Assembly (NCBI RefSeq): GCF_002091955.1
Contig: NZ_MKKY01000018.1
Coordinates: forward strand, 1-64,000
DNA: 64,000 nt
Direction of reading: 5' to 3'
DNA from: Rhodococcus sp. 1168
GTDB taxonomy: Bacteria > Actinomycetota > Actinomycetes > Mycobacteriales > Mycobacteriaceae
Of the stretch, positions 17,391 to 26,786 are shown piece by piece (position 1 is the stretch's first letter; every line of letters begins with the position of its first letter). The position numbers and the translations under genes were made by a program. The notes beneath the pieces were generated by a model. That model was not told the DNA's origin and did not search any database. It saw nothing but the letters and a program-made list of their open reading frames with translations.

Positions 17391-18146
17391 ATGGGATTCA
17401 TCCCGACCGCCGATCGACTGATGCCCGAGCTCACCCCAGCAGAAGAGATCGTCATGCTGGCTCGCACTCTGTGGGCCGAAGGCTACTGTGACCATCTCGC
17501 GGGGCACATCACCTACGCGGTCGGCGACGGCACTTTGCTCTGCAACCCATGGCTACTGACCTGGGAAGAATTCGGTCCCGAGGATGTCCTCCGCATTGAC
17601 ATGGATGGAAATCTGCTCGAGGGCAACTGGCCGGTACCGCTGGGAATCCCGCTGCACCTGGCCCTGCACAAGGCGCGCCCGGACGTCACGTTCGCGTTGC
17701 ACAATCACTCGGAGTACGGGACTGTCTGGGCCGATCTCAAAGAGATTCCGCCGATGCACGATCAGAGTTCCAGCCTGGGCGGAGGCGAGCTCGTCCTCGT
17801 CGACGAGTACGACGGCGGAGTGGACAACATGACCGCAGCCGCGGCTGCGATCCAGGGCGTCGGCGATGCGGATGTCGCACTCCTCGGTGGCCACGGCGTT
17901 TTCGTTCTCGGCAGCACCGCCCGCGCGATCTACCTGCGCGCGGTGAGCCTCGAGATTCGCTGCAAGAATGCTTGGCTGACACGCGTCGCGGGTGGACCAG
18001 CGAAGACCTCGCTGCCCGACTGGTGGGTGAGCAATCAGGCTCGTAGCGATGGGAACGGCTACCACGGTTTCTGGGAGGCAGCAGTTCGTGCGGCGTTGCG
18101 TACCGAGCCCGAGCTGTTGGGGAAGATTGCCTCGGTGTCGGAGTGA
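17391..18146 (+). CDS. Class II aldolase/adducin-family protein
   Basis: A 251-residue zinc-dependent aldolase-fold protein (FucA/RhaD superfamily). The metal-binding His residues are visible in FALHNHSEYGT and in GGHGVFVLG; the N-terminal AGHITYAVGDGTLL segment is typical. Such enzymes cleave or form C-C bonds next to a 2-oxo or phosphorylated sugar group, or decarboxylate. ATG 17391 has AAAAGGAG nine bases upstream. It is the first gene of the 18-gene run and overlaps the next by four bases, so it may process the small hydroxy or oxo acid released at the end of the pathway. Substrate unknown. Confidence 0.85.
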   Translation: MGFIPTADRLMPELTPAEEIVMLARTLWAEGYCDHLAGHITYAVGDGTLLCNPWLLTWEEFGPEDVLRIDMDGNLLEGNWPVPLGIPLHLALHKARPDVTFALHNHSEYGTVWADLKEIPPMHDQSSSLGGGELVLVDEYDGGVDNMTAAAAAIQGVGDADVALLGGHGVFVLGSTARAIYLRAVSLEIRCKNAWLTRVAGGPAKTSLPDWWVSNQARSDGNGYHGFWEAAVRAALRTEPELLGKIASVSE

Positions 18147-19042
18147 CAGCTGCGCCCCCGAGCGCAGTCGTAGTACTGGTGCCGGATCAGCGGGGGATCG
18201 AAGCTTTCGATGGCCTGCCCGGAATCGAACCGATTCTCTGGGACTTGTCGAGTCCGCGCCCGGCCGGGGCCGACCGGGCCCAGGTCCTCGTGAGCCGCGG
18301 AGTCGCACCGGAGTTCGCCGCGCAGATGCACACCGAACTGCCGAACCTACGAATGGTTCAGCTGTTCAGCGCCGGACGAGACGCCTGGACCGGCATCGTC
18401 CCGGCAGGCGTGGTGATTTCCGGGGCGGATCGGGCACATGGCGGCCCGGTCGCGGAATGGGTTGTGGCGCAACTGCTCAACCACTATCGCGACCTGGTGG
18501 GTTACCGCGCGAAACAGCGCGCGCAGACGTGGGAACGGCACCCCACCGGCACCCTTGCCGGTAAACGAGTACTCGTACTCGGAGCCGGCGACATCGGGTC
18601 GAACGTCCAACAGAGAACTGTGCCCTTCGGCGCCGACGTGACGTTGGCGGCTCGCACCGCGCGAGAGGGCGTCGTCGATCTTGCGCAAGCGCGGGAGATG
18701 CTGCCCGAGCAGGACGTCGTCGTCCTGGCGCTCCCTCTCACAGCGGACACCCATCACTTGGTCGACGCATCGTTCCTGGCGGCAATGCGCCGCGGGAGTG
18801 TGCTGGTCAACGCGGGCAGAGGACCGCTCGTCGACACCGATGCACTGCTCGCCGCGCTAGAGGATCAACGGCTTCACGCCATCCTCGACGTCACCGACCC
18901 GGAACCACTGCCGTCCGGGCATCCGCTGTGGACCGCCCCGGGCGTGGTGATCACACCGCACAGTGCGGCCATCACCGATGACACTGCCAACCGCTGCTGG
19001 GACGCCATCGTTCGAAACGTCAGTGAATTCGTAACTCGGTAA
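18143..19042 (+). CDS. D-2-hydroxyacid dehydrogenase
   Basis: A 299-residue NAD(P)-dependent dehydrogenase of the D-isomer-specific family, interconverting 2-oxo and D-2-hydroxy acids. The nucleotide fold is at VLVLGAGDIGSN; the catalytic triad is Arg in NAGRGPLVDT, Glu in DVTDPEPLP and His in ITPHSAAIT. GTG start overlaps the stop of the aldolase gene. The pairing with a class II aldolase suggests both act on one 2-oxo/2-hydroxy acid; the substrate is not visible in sequence. Confidence 0.88.
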   Translation: MTAAPPSAVVVLVPDQRGIEAFDGLPGIEPILWDLSSPRPAGADRAQVLVSRGVAPEFAAQMHTELPNLRMVQLFSAGRDAWTGIVPAGVVISGADRAHGGPVAEWVVAQLLNHYRDLVGYRAKQRAQTWERHPTGTLAGKRVLVLGAGDIGSNVQQRTVPFGADVTLAARTAREGVVDLAQAREMLPEQDVVVLALPLTADTHHLVDASFLAAMRRGSVLVNAGRGPLVDTDALLAALEDQRLHAILDVTDPEPLPSGHPLWTAPGVVITPHSAAITDDTANRCWDAIVRNVSEFVTR

Positions 19043-19093
19043 ATGTTGTCCGAACTCCAAATCCAGTGTGAAGTTTTCTACGAGAGGTACTCC

Positions 19094-20659
19094 GTGAAGA
19101 TTCGAAAGCAAGGTACGGCAAAGGTTGTGGGGGCATCCGCCGCCGCACTCATGTTGTTGTCAGCATGTGGTGGTGGGGCAACCGGGGGCAGTACGTCCAA
19201 CTCGTCAGGCGAGATCGACCGGGACGCGGTCCTGCGGGTGACCACCGCGGCCCCTTCTCGAAACCTCGACCCATATCTGCAGACCAGCTACAGCGGGGTC
19301 AGCTACATGACGCCGATTTTCGATCGGCTGACGATGATCGACGGTGACGACAACGTGGTACCCGGCCTTGCCGCATCGTGGGAATTCGCTCCGGACGGTT
19401 CCTACTTGGAACTCGCACTGCGCGACGACGTCACCTTCAACGACGGCACGCCGTTCGACGCCGCAGCTGTGGCCGCGAACATCCAGCGCGGCAAGACCTT
19501 GCCCGGCAGCACAGTGGTGAAATCGCTCAGTGACATCACCACGGTCGACGTCGTCGATCCCACCACGGTGCGCCTCAACCTCGCTCCCGGCTCCGGCGTG
19601 GAACTGCCGAGTGTGTTCGGCACCAATGTGGGAATGATGATCAGTCCCAAGACGATCGAAGCCGGCACCGACATCCAGAACGACCCCGGCAAGTCGGGTT
19701 CCGGCCCGTACGTCGTCTCCGCTTACATTCCGCAGGAGTCGCTGACGCTGACCCGCGCGGACGAGGACTACTGGGACGAGAATGCCGGCCGTCTGAAGGG
19801 TATCGAGATCGTCGGAATGCCCGACGCATCGACGCGGCTCAACGGTGTGCGTACCGGTGCGACGGATCTGACCTGGGTCAGCTCGGCGAACGAGATCGTG
19901 GAAGCGCAGAGCCTTGCCAAGCAGAGTTCCTTGGGTGTCGAAGAAGTCGAGTTCCGAAATGTCCTCGGTCTGATGATGCGCGCGCAGGGTGACTTGACCG
20001 ACCCGGCCGTTCGACAGGCCGCGGCGCGGGCGATCGATCCGGCAGCCATCAGTGCGCTGTTCTCCGATACCTGCACCCCGTACCAGCAGATGTACCCCGA
20101 GAGCAGCTGGCCCGCGGACGGCTCCTACGAATACCCCTTCACCTACGACGAGGCCGAGGCCAAGAAGCTCGCCGGTGGATCACCGACGATTGCCCTCACC
20201 TTCGCTGCAGGTACGAACACCGAGAAGCCTGCCAACGTGATCCAGTCGCAGCTTTCGCAGGTGGGATTCAACGCGACGCTGAACCCGGCCCCGATCACTC
20301 AGACGGAGCCACGATTCATCGCCGGTGATTTCGAGGCGATGGTCACCAACAGCTTCAGCCCGAAGATCGATCCGGAGGAGACGGTGGAAACCTACGTCAC
20401 CGGCGCCTACGGCTTCGGTAACGGCAACGCCGAGATCGCCGCGAAGGCAAAGCAGGCTGCGGATCCGACACTGGCACAAGATGATCGCGCTGCGCTGTAC
20501 AAGGAAATCTGGGCGATGGTGTTGAGCGAGGCACTGTTCGTTCCGATCTGCCACCAGATGAACGCGACCATCTACTCCGACAAGGTCGTCGACGCGGAAA
20601 ACATGCCTTGGGCCAATACCGGCACCTTCGATATCCGCACGGTGGCAATGGTCAAGTAG
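19094..20659 (+). CDS. ABC transporter substrate-binding lipoprotein, family 5
   Basis: A 521-residue extracytoplasmic solute-binding protein of the peptide/nickel/opine type (DppA-like). It begins with a signal peptide ending in the lipobox LSAC, so it is lipid-anchored outside the membrane. I chose GTG 19094 with GAGAGG seven bases upstream; the frame open from 19043 would put extra residues before the signal peptide. The typical FDRLT...GLAASWEFAPDG region and the NDGTPFDA segment follow. It is the first of five importer genes in order (binding protein, two permeases, two ATPases). Members of this family import peptides, sugars, opines and other organics, so the ligand is open. Confidence 0.92.
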   Translation: MKIRKQGTAKVVGASAAALMLLSACGGGATGGSTSNSSGEIDRDAVLRVTTAAPSRNLDPYLQTSYSGVSYMTPIFDRLTMIDGDDNVVPGLAASWEFAPDGSYLELALRDDVTFNDGTPFDAAAVAANIQRGKTLPGSTVVKSLSDITTVDVVDPTTVRLNLAPGSGVELPSVFGTNVGMMISPKTIEAGTDIQNDPGKSGSGPYVVSAYIPQESLTLTRADEDYWDENAGRLKGIEIVGMPDASTRLNGVRTGATDLTWVSSANEIVEAQSLAKQSSLGVEEVEFRNVLGLMMRAQGDLTDPAVRQAAARAIDPAAISALFSDTCTPYQQMYPESSWPADGSYEYPFTYDEAEAKKLAGGSPTIALTFAAGTNTEKPANVIQSQLSQVGFNATLNPAPITQTEPRFIAGDFEAMVTNSFSPKIDPEETVETYVTGAYGFGNGNAEIAAKAKQAADPTLAQDDRAALYKEIWAMVLSEALFVPICHQMNATIYSDKVVDAENMPWANTGTFDIRTVAMVK

Positions 20660-20705
20660 CACCCGTCTCACCCCCGTCCGACTATCTCGACCCGAGAGGC
20701 AAGCC

Positions 20706-21647
20706 ATGTTGCGATACGGAGGCCGGCGACTGCTGGCCGCAGTGCCGCTGCTGCTGATAGTGCCGTTTCTGATTTTCGTGCTGATCGACCTCACTCCGGG
20801 AGATCCCGCCGTCGTACTCGCCGGTGAGAACCCCACTCCCGAGCGGTTGGCGGCGATTCGCGAGAATCTGCGACTCGACGACAATGTGTTCGTTCGCTAC
20901 GTGGACTGGGTCGGGGGGGTACTTCACGGCGACCTGGGCATGTCGTTCCTGTCGAATCAGTCGGTCACCGAGCTGATCAGCCGCCGGATGGCCACCACGA
21001 TGTCGTTGGTTCTGTTCGCGATGGTCATCGCGGTGCTGGTCGGCGGGCTTCTCGGGATCGTCGCGGCTATCCGGCCGGGCGGAGTGATCGATCGAGCGGT
21101 CAACGTGGTGGCATCCATCGCCATTGCAATCCCCGCGTTCTGGTTCGGGCTGGTCCTGGTTTCACTGTTCGCAGTGAGCAACCAGATCTTTCCCGCGTTC
21201 GGCTACGTACCGTTGTCCGAGGGCGTGGTCCCGTGGCTGCAACATCTGGTGCTACCGGGCATAGCGTTGGCGCTACTGCCCGCCGCCGAAGTGACGTTGC
21301 AGCTGCGGTCCGCGCTCGGCAAGGTGCTCGAGAGCGATTACATTCTCAACGCCGAGGCCCGCGGGTTGTCCAAGACCAGCGTGATGTTCAAGCATGCACT
21401 CAAGAACGCATGCATCCCCGTGGTCACCGTTCTGGGCTTTCGAGTCTCCGAGGTGCTCGGCGGTGCCGTGACCATCGAGATCATCTACGGCATGCCGGGA
21501 CTGGGCAGTCTCGCTGTCGACAGCGTGCAGAACCATGACATCCCGGTGCTGTTGGGCTTCGTCTTGTTCACCACGATCGTGGTGGTGCTGGTGAACCTTC
21601 TGGTAGATATCTCCTACGGCTACTTCAATCCGAAAGTTCGCTCATGA
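20706..21647 (+). CDS. ABC transporter permease, DppB/OppB type
   Basis: A 313-residue inner-membrane permease with about six transmembrane segments. It has the DppB-type N-terminus (LTPGDPAVVLAG) and the cytoplasmic EAA loop (NAEARGLSKTSVMFKHAL) that contacts the ATPase. ATG 20706 comes 46 bases after the binding-protein stop. It overlaps the next permease by four bases. Confidence 0.93.
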   Translation: MLRYGGRRLLAAVPLLLIVPFLIFVLIDLTPGDPAVVLAGENPTPERLAAIRENLRLDDNVFVRYVDWVGGVLHGDLGMSFLSNQSVTELISRRMATTMSLVLFAMVIAVLVGGLLGIVAAIRPGGVIDRAVNVVASIAIAIPAFWFGLVLVSLFAVSNQIFPAFGYVPLSEGVVPWLQHLVLPGIALALLPAAEVTLQLRSALGKVLESDYILNAEARGLSKTSVMFKHALKNACIPVVTVLGFRVSEVLGGAVTIEIIYGMPGLGSLAVDSVQNHDIPVLLGFVLFTTIVVVLVNLLVDISYGYFNPKVRS

Positions 21648-22531
21648 CAACGCAGTCAGACGAAGAGTCGAAGACCGCGCCGCGGAAAACCGGTGGTGTG
21701 CTCAGCGGGATGCGCCGACGGCCGGCTGCCCTGATCGCTCTGGTGTTCGTAGTTGCCCTGGCATTGATGGCCATCTTCGCGCCATGGATCGCCCCGTACG
21801 ACCCGTACACGCAAGACCTGCTCGACAGGCTCTCGCCGCCGAGTGCCGAGCACTGGCTGGGCACCGATGACTACGGACGGGATGCGTTGAGCCGGTTGAT
21901 CTTCGGCGCTCGAATTTCGTTGACTGCTGCACTGCAGGCGGTGGGCCTTGCATTGGTCCTCGGCCTGCCGTTGGGCGTGATCGCCGGTTACGTCGGCGGT
22001 TGGATCGACACCGTGCTGACCAGAATCATGGATGCGCTGATGAGTGCACCCGCATTGGTTTTGGCAATCACCATCGTGGCGGTGCTCGGCTCCGGAATCA
22101 CCAATGCGATGGTTGCCGTCGGATTGGTCATGACGCCGCGGTTCTTCCGTGTCTCGAGGGCCTCCACGATGGACGTGCGACATGAGACGTACATCGAATC
22201 CGCTGTGGCACTGGGATGTCGGCCGATCCGTGTGATCGTGCGGCACATTCTGCCGAATGTGATGCCGCCCGTGGTGCTGGTGATTTCGGTGTCTCTCGGT
22301 TCGGCCGTTGCCGCCGAGGCTTCGTTGAGCTTCTTGGGTCTCGGCGCAAAGGCACCGGCCGCGAGCTGGGGTTCCATGCTCAGCACCGCGGCATCGAATA
22401 TGCAGCTCGCCCCGTATCTCGTGTGGCCGCCCGGGGTCATGATCTTCCTGGCAGTACTTGCTTTCACCTACCTCGGTGACGGTGTGCGACGAGCGATGGT
22501 GAGGAGCCGAAGTGGTAGCGAAGATGCTTGA
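21644..22531 (+). CDS. ABC transporter permease, DppC/OppC type
   Basis: A 295-residue permease with the DppC signature after the first helix (FAPWIAPYDPYTQDL, then HWLGTDDYGRDALSRLIFGAR) and an EAA loop (ESAVALGCRPIRVIVRHIL). It is the second channel subunit, overlapping the preceding permease by four bases and the following ATPase gene by twenty. Confidence 0.93.
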   Translation: MTTQSDEESKTAPRKTGGVLSGMRRRPAALIALVFVVALALMAIFAPWIAPYDPYTQDLLDRLSPPSAEHWLGTDDYGRDALSRLIFGARISLTAALQAVGLALVLGLPLGVIAGYVGGWIDTVLTRIMDALMSAPALVLAITIVAVLGSGITNAMVAVGLVMTPRFFRVSRASTMDVRHETYIESAVALGCRPIRVIVRHILPNVMPPVVLVISVSLGSAVAAEASLSFLGLGAKAPAASWGSMLSTAASNMQLAPYLVWPPGVMIFLAVLAFTYLGDGVRRAMVRSRSGSEDA

Positions 22532-23567
22532 CAAGAACTCGATGGAAAGCTCCGCCCGGAAAGACTCACCGCTCCTGCAGGTCCAGGACCTCACGGTGCA
22601 ATTCCCCGCGGGTCGCGGAAAGTGGCTGACCGCGGTGGACGGGGTCTCCTTCGACCTCGCCGCCGGTGAATCCGTCGGATTGGTCGGTGAATCCGGTTCG
22701 GGTAAGACCGTGACCTCGCTCGCACTGATGGGGTTGACCGGCAGAACAGGTGGCAGGCTCGCACCGGGCTCCAAGGTGGTGTTCGACGGCCAGGATTTGA
22801 CTGCGGCACCTGACCGAGTCTGGCGGGACCTTCGCGGCGGCGGAATGGGAATGATCTTCCAGCAGCCGATTCGTAGCCTCAATCCGGCGTTCACCGTGGG
22901 TGACCAGATCGCCGAATCGGTCCGCCGACACCTCGGACTGGGACGCAAGGCCGCGATGGCGAAAGCCGTCGAAATGTTGGAACTGGTTCAGATCCCCCGG
23001 GCCGCAGACCGAGTCAAAGAATATCCGCATGCGTTCAGCGGCGGCATGTGCCAGCGGGTCATGATCGCGATGGTGATGGCCAGCAATCCTCGAATGCTCA
23101 TCGCCGACGAGCCGACCACCGCACTGGATGTGACGGTGCAGGCGACAATCCTGTCCTTACTTCGAGATCTGCAGGAGCAGACGGGTGTCGCGATGCTGTT
23201 CGTCAGCCACGACCTCGCCGTCGTCGCCGAACTGTGCCAGAAGGTAATCGTCATGTACGCCGGCGAGAGCGCCGAGGAGGGCACGATCGACGACGTATTC
23301 TTCCGGCCGGCTCACCCGTACACCTCGGGCCTGCTTGCCTCTATCCCGCAGCCGAACTCCGGCACACGGCGTCGGCTCTCCGCCATTCCCGGTGGCATTC
23401 CCGCCGCCGCGGACTGGCCGTCGGGTTGCCGGTTCTTCGATCGCTGTGAGTACGCGAAGCCGGGCCTGTGCGATGCGGTGCATCCGTCGATGACTCAGGT
23501 GGACGGCACCAGCCATGCGCGTTGCGTGCGCGCCTCCGAACTGACACTTGCCGGGGTGACGATCTGA
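22512..23567 (+). CDS. ABC transporter ATP-binding protein, DppD type
   Basis: A 351-residue ATPase. Walker A is GESGSGKT, the signature is FSGGMCQRV and Walker B is MLIADEPTTALD; the C-terminal oligopeptide-transporter extension has the usual Cys-containing GCRFFDRCEYA stretch. GTG 22512 has GAGGAG five bases upstream; ATG 22524 is an alternative. It drives import with the DppF-type partner that follows. Confidence 0.93.
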   Translation: MVAKMLDKNSMESSARKDSPLLQVQDLTVQFPAGRGKWLTAVDGVSFDLAAGESVGLVGESGSGKTVTSLALMGLTGRTGGRLAPGSKVVFDGQDLTAAPDRVWRDLRGGGMGMIFQQPIRSLNPAFTVGDQIAESVRRHLGLGRKAAMAKAVEMLELVQIPRAADRVKEYPHAFSGGMCQRVMIAMVMASNPRMLIADEPTTALDVTVQATILSLLRDLQEQTGVAMLFVSHDLAVVAELCQKVIVMYAGESAEEGTIDDVFFRPAHPYTSGLLASIPQPNSGTRRRLSAIPGGIPAAADWPSGCRFFDRCEYAKPGLCDAVHPSMTQVDGTSHARCVRASELTLAGVTI

Positions 23568-24382
23568 TGAGCCTTCTCGAAGTATCGAACGTGTCCAAGA
23601 CCTTCGACTCGGGACGAAACTGGTGGGGTCGGCCGAAACCGGGCGCCCCCTCGGTCAGCGACGTCAGTTTCACGCTCGAGGCTGGCGAATGTCTGGCCGT
23701 CGTCGGGGAATCCGGCGCGGGCAAGTCGACGGTCGGGCGCATCGTGCTGCGGTTGATCGAGCCCGATACCGGCACGATCATCTTCGACGGTGAAGATGTG
23801 CGTGCTGCCAAACCAGCAGCACTGCGTCAGATGCGACGTGGAATGCAGATGATCTTCCAGGATCCCCACAGTTGCCTGAACCCTCGGATGACCATCGGGG
23901 AAGCTGTCGCCGAGCCGTTGGTCGTGCACACCGATCTCGATCGGGCCGCGCGTGCGAAGGCGGTGCGCGAGCTGTTGAGCAAGGTGCACATCGGCTCTCG
24001 CTACCTCGACCGCTACCCATCGGAGCTGTCCGGCGGGCAACTCCAGCGTGTCGCGATCGCCAGGGCGCTGACGCTGAGCCCGAAGATGATCGTCTGTGAC
24101 GAGCCGGTGGCTGCATTGGACGTCTCGGTGCGCGCGCAGGTGCTCAACCTGCTCCGCGACCTGCAGGACGAGCTGGGGTTGGCCTACCTGTTCATCGGCC
24201 ACGACCTCGCTCTGATCGAAGTGATCGCAGACCGGGTACTGGTGATGGCTGCAGGCAAAATCGTGGAGTCGGGCGTGGTGGCGGACGTCTTCGCGAATCC
24301 GCAGGAGCAATACACCCGCACACTGCTCGACGCGATCCCCGTCCCGATCCCTCGACTGGCCAGGACCGTCGAAACCAGTTGA
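23567..24382 (+). CDS. ABC transporter ATP-binding protein, DppF type
   Basis: A 271-residue ATPase with Walker A GESGAGKST, signature LSGGQLQRV and Walker B MIVCDEPVAALD. The ATG at 23567 overlaps the TGA of the DppD-type gene, indicating coupled translation. It completes a five-component importer that heads the catabolic run, implying the substrate or a conjugate of it is taken up by ATP hydrolysis. Confidence 0.93.
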   Translation: MSLLEVSNVSKTFDSGRNWWGRPKPGAPSVSDVSFTLEAGECLAVVGESGAGKSTVGRIVLRLIEPDTGTIIFDGEDVRAAKPAALRQMRRGMQMIFQDPHSCLNPRMTIGEAVAEPLVVHTDLDRAARAKAVRELLSKVHIGSRYLDRYPSELSGGQLQRVAIARALTLSPKMIVCDEPVAALDVSVRAQVLNLLRDLQDELGLAYLFIGHDLALIEVIADRVLVMAAGKIVESGVVADVFANPQEQYTRTLLDAIPVPIPRLARTVETS

Positions 24383-24421
24383 TTTCTTATTTCGAGTTTC
24401 ACCCTATCGAAAGCTGTGAAC

Positions 24422-25600
24422 ATGGATTTCCAGTTGGACGCAGACCAGAAGCGCTGGCTCGAGGAGGTACGCACGTTCCTCGCCGAGAATGTCACCCCCG
24501 CCCTGCGCGCCGAAATGGCAGAGCACGACATCGAGTTCCTCGGTGGCGAGGTCACTGCGTTCCGTAAGAAGATCGGCGACAAAGGCTGGTTCGGGCTGAA
24601 CTGGCCCAAGGAGTTCGGTGGGCTTGGGCTGGGCGCGGTGTACCAGCACCTTCTGGTCAGTGAGTTCGAGTACTGGGGTGTACCCGGGCCGGACCTCACT
24701 GTCACCTCGGTAGCACCGATGATCATGCGAAATGGCACCGCTCGCAACCGGGAAGAGTTCCTGCCGCCGATCGCGCGTGGTGAGATGACCTGTGCGGTCG
24801 GCTATTCCGAGCCCGACGCCGGTACCGACCTCGCCAGCCTGCGGACTACCGCGGTGCTCGACGGTGACGAGTGGGTGATCAACGGATCCAAGATCTGGAA
24901 CAGCATGGCGCAGCGCGTCACCCATGAGTGGCTGTGCGTGCGCACCGACAAGGACGTGCCCAAGCACAAGGGCATCTCGGTGATCATCGTGCCCATCGAC
25001 GCACCCGGCATCACCATCCGTCCGATCATGGCGTGGTCGGACTACCGCACCAACGAGACGTTCTTCGACAACGTCCGAGTGCCGGTGACAAACCTGATCG
25101 GTGAGGTCAACCAGGGCTGGCGCTACATCATCGGCGCACTGGACCTCGAGCGCGGCGCATTGACCAACGTCGGCGACCTGCGCCGCTCGGTGGACGAGCT
25201 CATCGGCCTGGCCAAGGACGAGCGCGCGGACGGCCTTCGCCCGATCGACGACCCGGCGCTACGTCGCAAGATCGCACAGCTCGACGCCGAGGTGGAGGCT
25301 GCCCGACTGATGGGCTTCGAAGCATCGTCACTGCTCGAGGACGGCATCATTCCGTCGGTACTGGTCAGCGCCGAGAAGATCTACTCGAGTGAGCTGCGCC
25401 AGCGCATCGCCGACGTCGGTACCCAGGTACTCGGCATGGCGGGTGTTCTCGCGATCGGTACCGAGGGTGCCCCGCTCGACGGAAAGTTCGAACGGCTCTA
25501 CCGAGCCGCACCGCTGCTGCGGTTCGGTGCAGGCGCCAACGAAGTGCTCAGAGACGTCATCGCCCAGCGTGGGCACGGCTTGCCGCGCGGCGGACGATGA
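24422..25600 (+). CDS. Acyl-CoA dehydrogenase, probable catalytic subunit
   Basis: A 392-residue FAD acyl-CoA dehydrogenase with CAVGYSEPDAGTDLASLRT (flavin binding), INGSKIWNS, RVPVTNLIGEVNQGW and the C-terminal FGAGANEVLRD segment. The position of the usual medium-chain catalytic Glu holds Ala here, but the alternative isovaleryl-type catalytic Glu appears as Glu243 in LDLERGAL. It is followed after 37 bases by a second dehydrogenase that lacks this Glu, the pattern of actinobacterial alpha2beta2 steroid-type enzymes. ATG 24422 or GTG 24416 may be the start. Confidence 0.9.
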   Translation: MDFQLDADQKRWLEEVRTFLAENVTPALRAEMAEHDIEFLGGEVTAFRKKIGDKGWFGLNWPKEFGGLGLGAVYQHLLVSEFEYWGVPGPDLTVTSVAPMIMRNGTARNREEFLPPIARGEMTCAVGYSEPDAGTDLASLRTTAVLDGDEWVINGSKIWNSMAQRVTHEWLCVRTDKDVPKHKGISVIIVPIDAPGITIRPIMAWSDYRTNETFFDNVRVPVTNLIGEVNQGWRYIIGALDLERGALTNVGDLRRSVDELIGLAKDERADGLRPIDDPALRRKIAQLDAEVEAARLMGFEASSLLEDGIIPSVLVSAEKIYSSELRQRIADVGTQVLGMAGVLAIGTEGAPLDGKFERLYRAAPLLRFGAGANEVLRDVIAQRGHGLPRGGR

Positions 25601-25637
25601 CATTGAGCTGCGTAGACAAGATCAAGAGGAGAAAGTC

Positions 25638-26786
25638 ATGAGACTCGTTCCCACGGAGGAGCAGTCGGAACTGCGATCGGTTCTCCGTTCGCTGTTCGTC
25701 AAGGAATGCACGCCCGAGCTGGTGCGTAAGTGGAAAGCTGCCGGTTCCGAATCGGCCGGGACAGTGTTCCCGGACTCGCTCTGGCGCGCACTGACCGAGA
25801 TGGGCGTCTTCGGTTTGGCGCTCGAAGAGGAGCTCGGCGGGGCGGGTGCCACGCTCAACGAGCTCGGCATCTTCTACTCCGAGGCCGGGCGGGCGCTGTG
25901 CCCGTCCATCGTCTACAGCACGCTGGCTTTCGGCATCGCGCTGGACCGACTGGCCGGTCAGGAGATGCGCGAGCAGTACCTTCCGCGTGTCGCGGCGGGC
26001 GAACTTCGGGCCGGGGTTGCCCTCTGGGACGCTGCCGACGCCCACAATGTGAAGCCCACTCTGACGGCGACGCGCGCAGACGGAGGCTGGACGCTCAGCG
26101 GACTCCTGCCGTTCGTGGAGAACGCCGAGCTGGCCGAACTTCTCCTCGTGACGGCCACCGCAACCGTGTTCGCGGAGCCGGACCGAGTGCTCGGCTTGCT
26201 CGTCGAGCCCGGCGGGCAGGGTTGGAGGAGTACGTGGCAGCCGACTATCGCAGGTGAGCACCAGTACCGCGTCGAGCTCGACGGGCTCTTCGTTCCGGAC
26301 GAGCGGGTTCTCGCCGGCAATGCCGGGCTGGCGCTCGTCGACGTGCGGTGGGTGGCAGACGTCGTCACCGCTTTGCAGTGCGTGGAAATGTCCGGCGGCG
26401 GCGCTGCCGTGCTGGAGCGGACCGTCGATTACGTGCGCACCCGCGAGCAGTTCGGACGCCCGATCGGCATCTTTCAGGCGGTCCAGCACATCGTGGCCGA
26501 CATTCACATCGCACTCGAGGCGTCGCGACTGTCCGCCGATTCGGCAGTCTGGTGGCTCGCACGCGGTGAGCAGGCAGGCCGCAACGTGGCGATTGCCAAG
26601 ATGCACGCCAGCGAGGCCTACAAGTGGGCAACGCTCAACGCCCACCAGGTCCACGGCGGAATGGGGTACGTCCGAGAGACGGACCTGCATCTGTGGTCCG
26701 AGCGGGCCAAAGTATCCGAGATCCGCGGCGGTACGGCAGACGTGGCCGCACGCTGGCTAGAGGAGGAGATTGGTCTTGTCCATTGA
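25638..26786 (+). CDS. Acyl-CoA dehydrogenase, probable partner subunit
   Basis: A 382-residue acyl-CoA dehydrogenase-family protein; ATG 25638 follows GAGGAGAAA. It keeps VHGGMGYVRETDLHLW and FGRPIGIFQAVQH, but the medium-chain catalytic position is Gly (IRGGTADVA) and the isovaleryl-type position reads ALVDVRWV, without Glu. It is also divergent in the middle domain. With the preceding gene it probably forms a heteromer in which this subunit is non-catalytic but completes flavin binding, as known for paired actinobacterial dehydrogenases. Its stop overlaps the next gene. Confidence 0.86.
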   Translation: MRLVPTEEQSELRSVLRSLFVKECTPELVRKWKAAGSESAGTVFPDSLWRALTEMGVFGLALEEELGGAGATLNELGIFYSEAGRALCPSIVYSTLAFGIALDRLAGQEMREQYLPRVAAGELRAGVALWDAADAHNVKPTLTATRADGGWTLSGLLPFVENAELAELLLVTATATVFAEPDRVLGLLVEPGGQGWRSTWQPTIAGEHQYRVELDGLFVPDERVLAGNAGLALVDVRWVADVVTALQCVEMSGGGAAVLERTVDYVRTREQFGRPIGIFQAVQHIVADIHIALEASRLSADSAVWWLARGEQAGRNVAIAKMHASEAYKWATLNAHQVHGGMGYVRETDLHLWSERAKVSEIRGGTADVAARWLEEEIGLVH

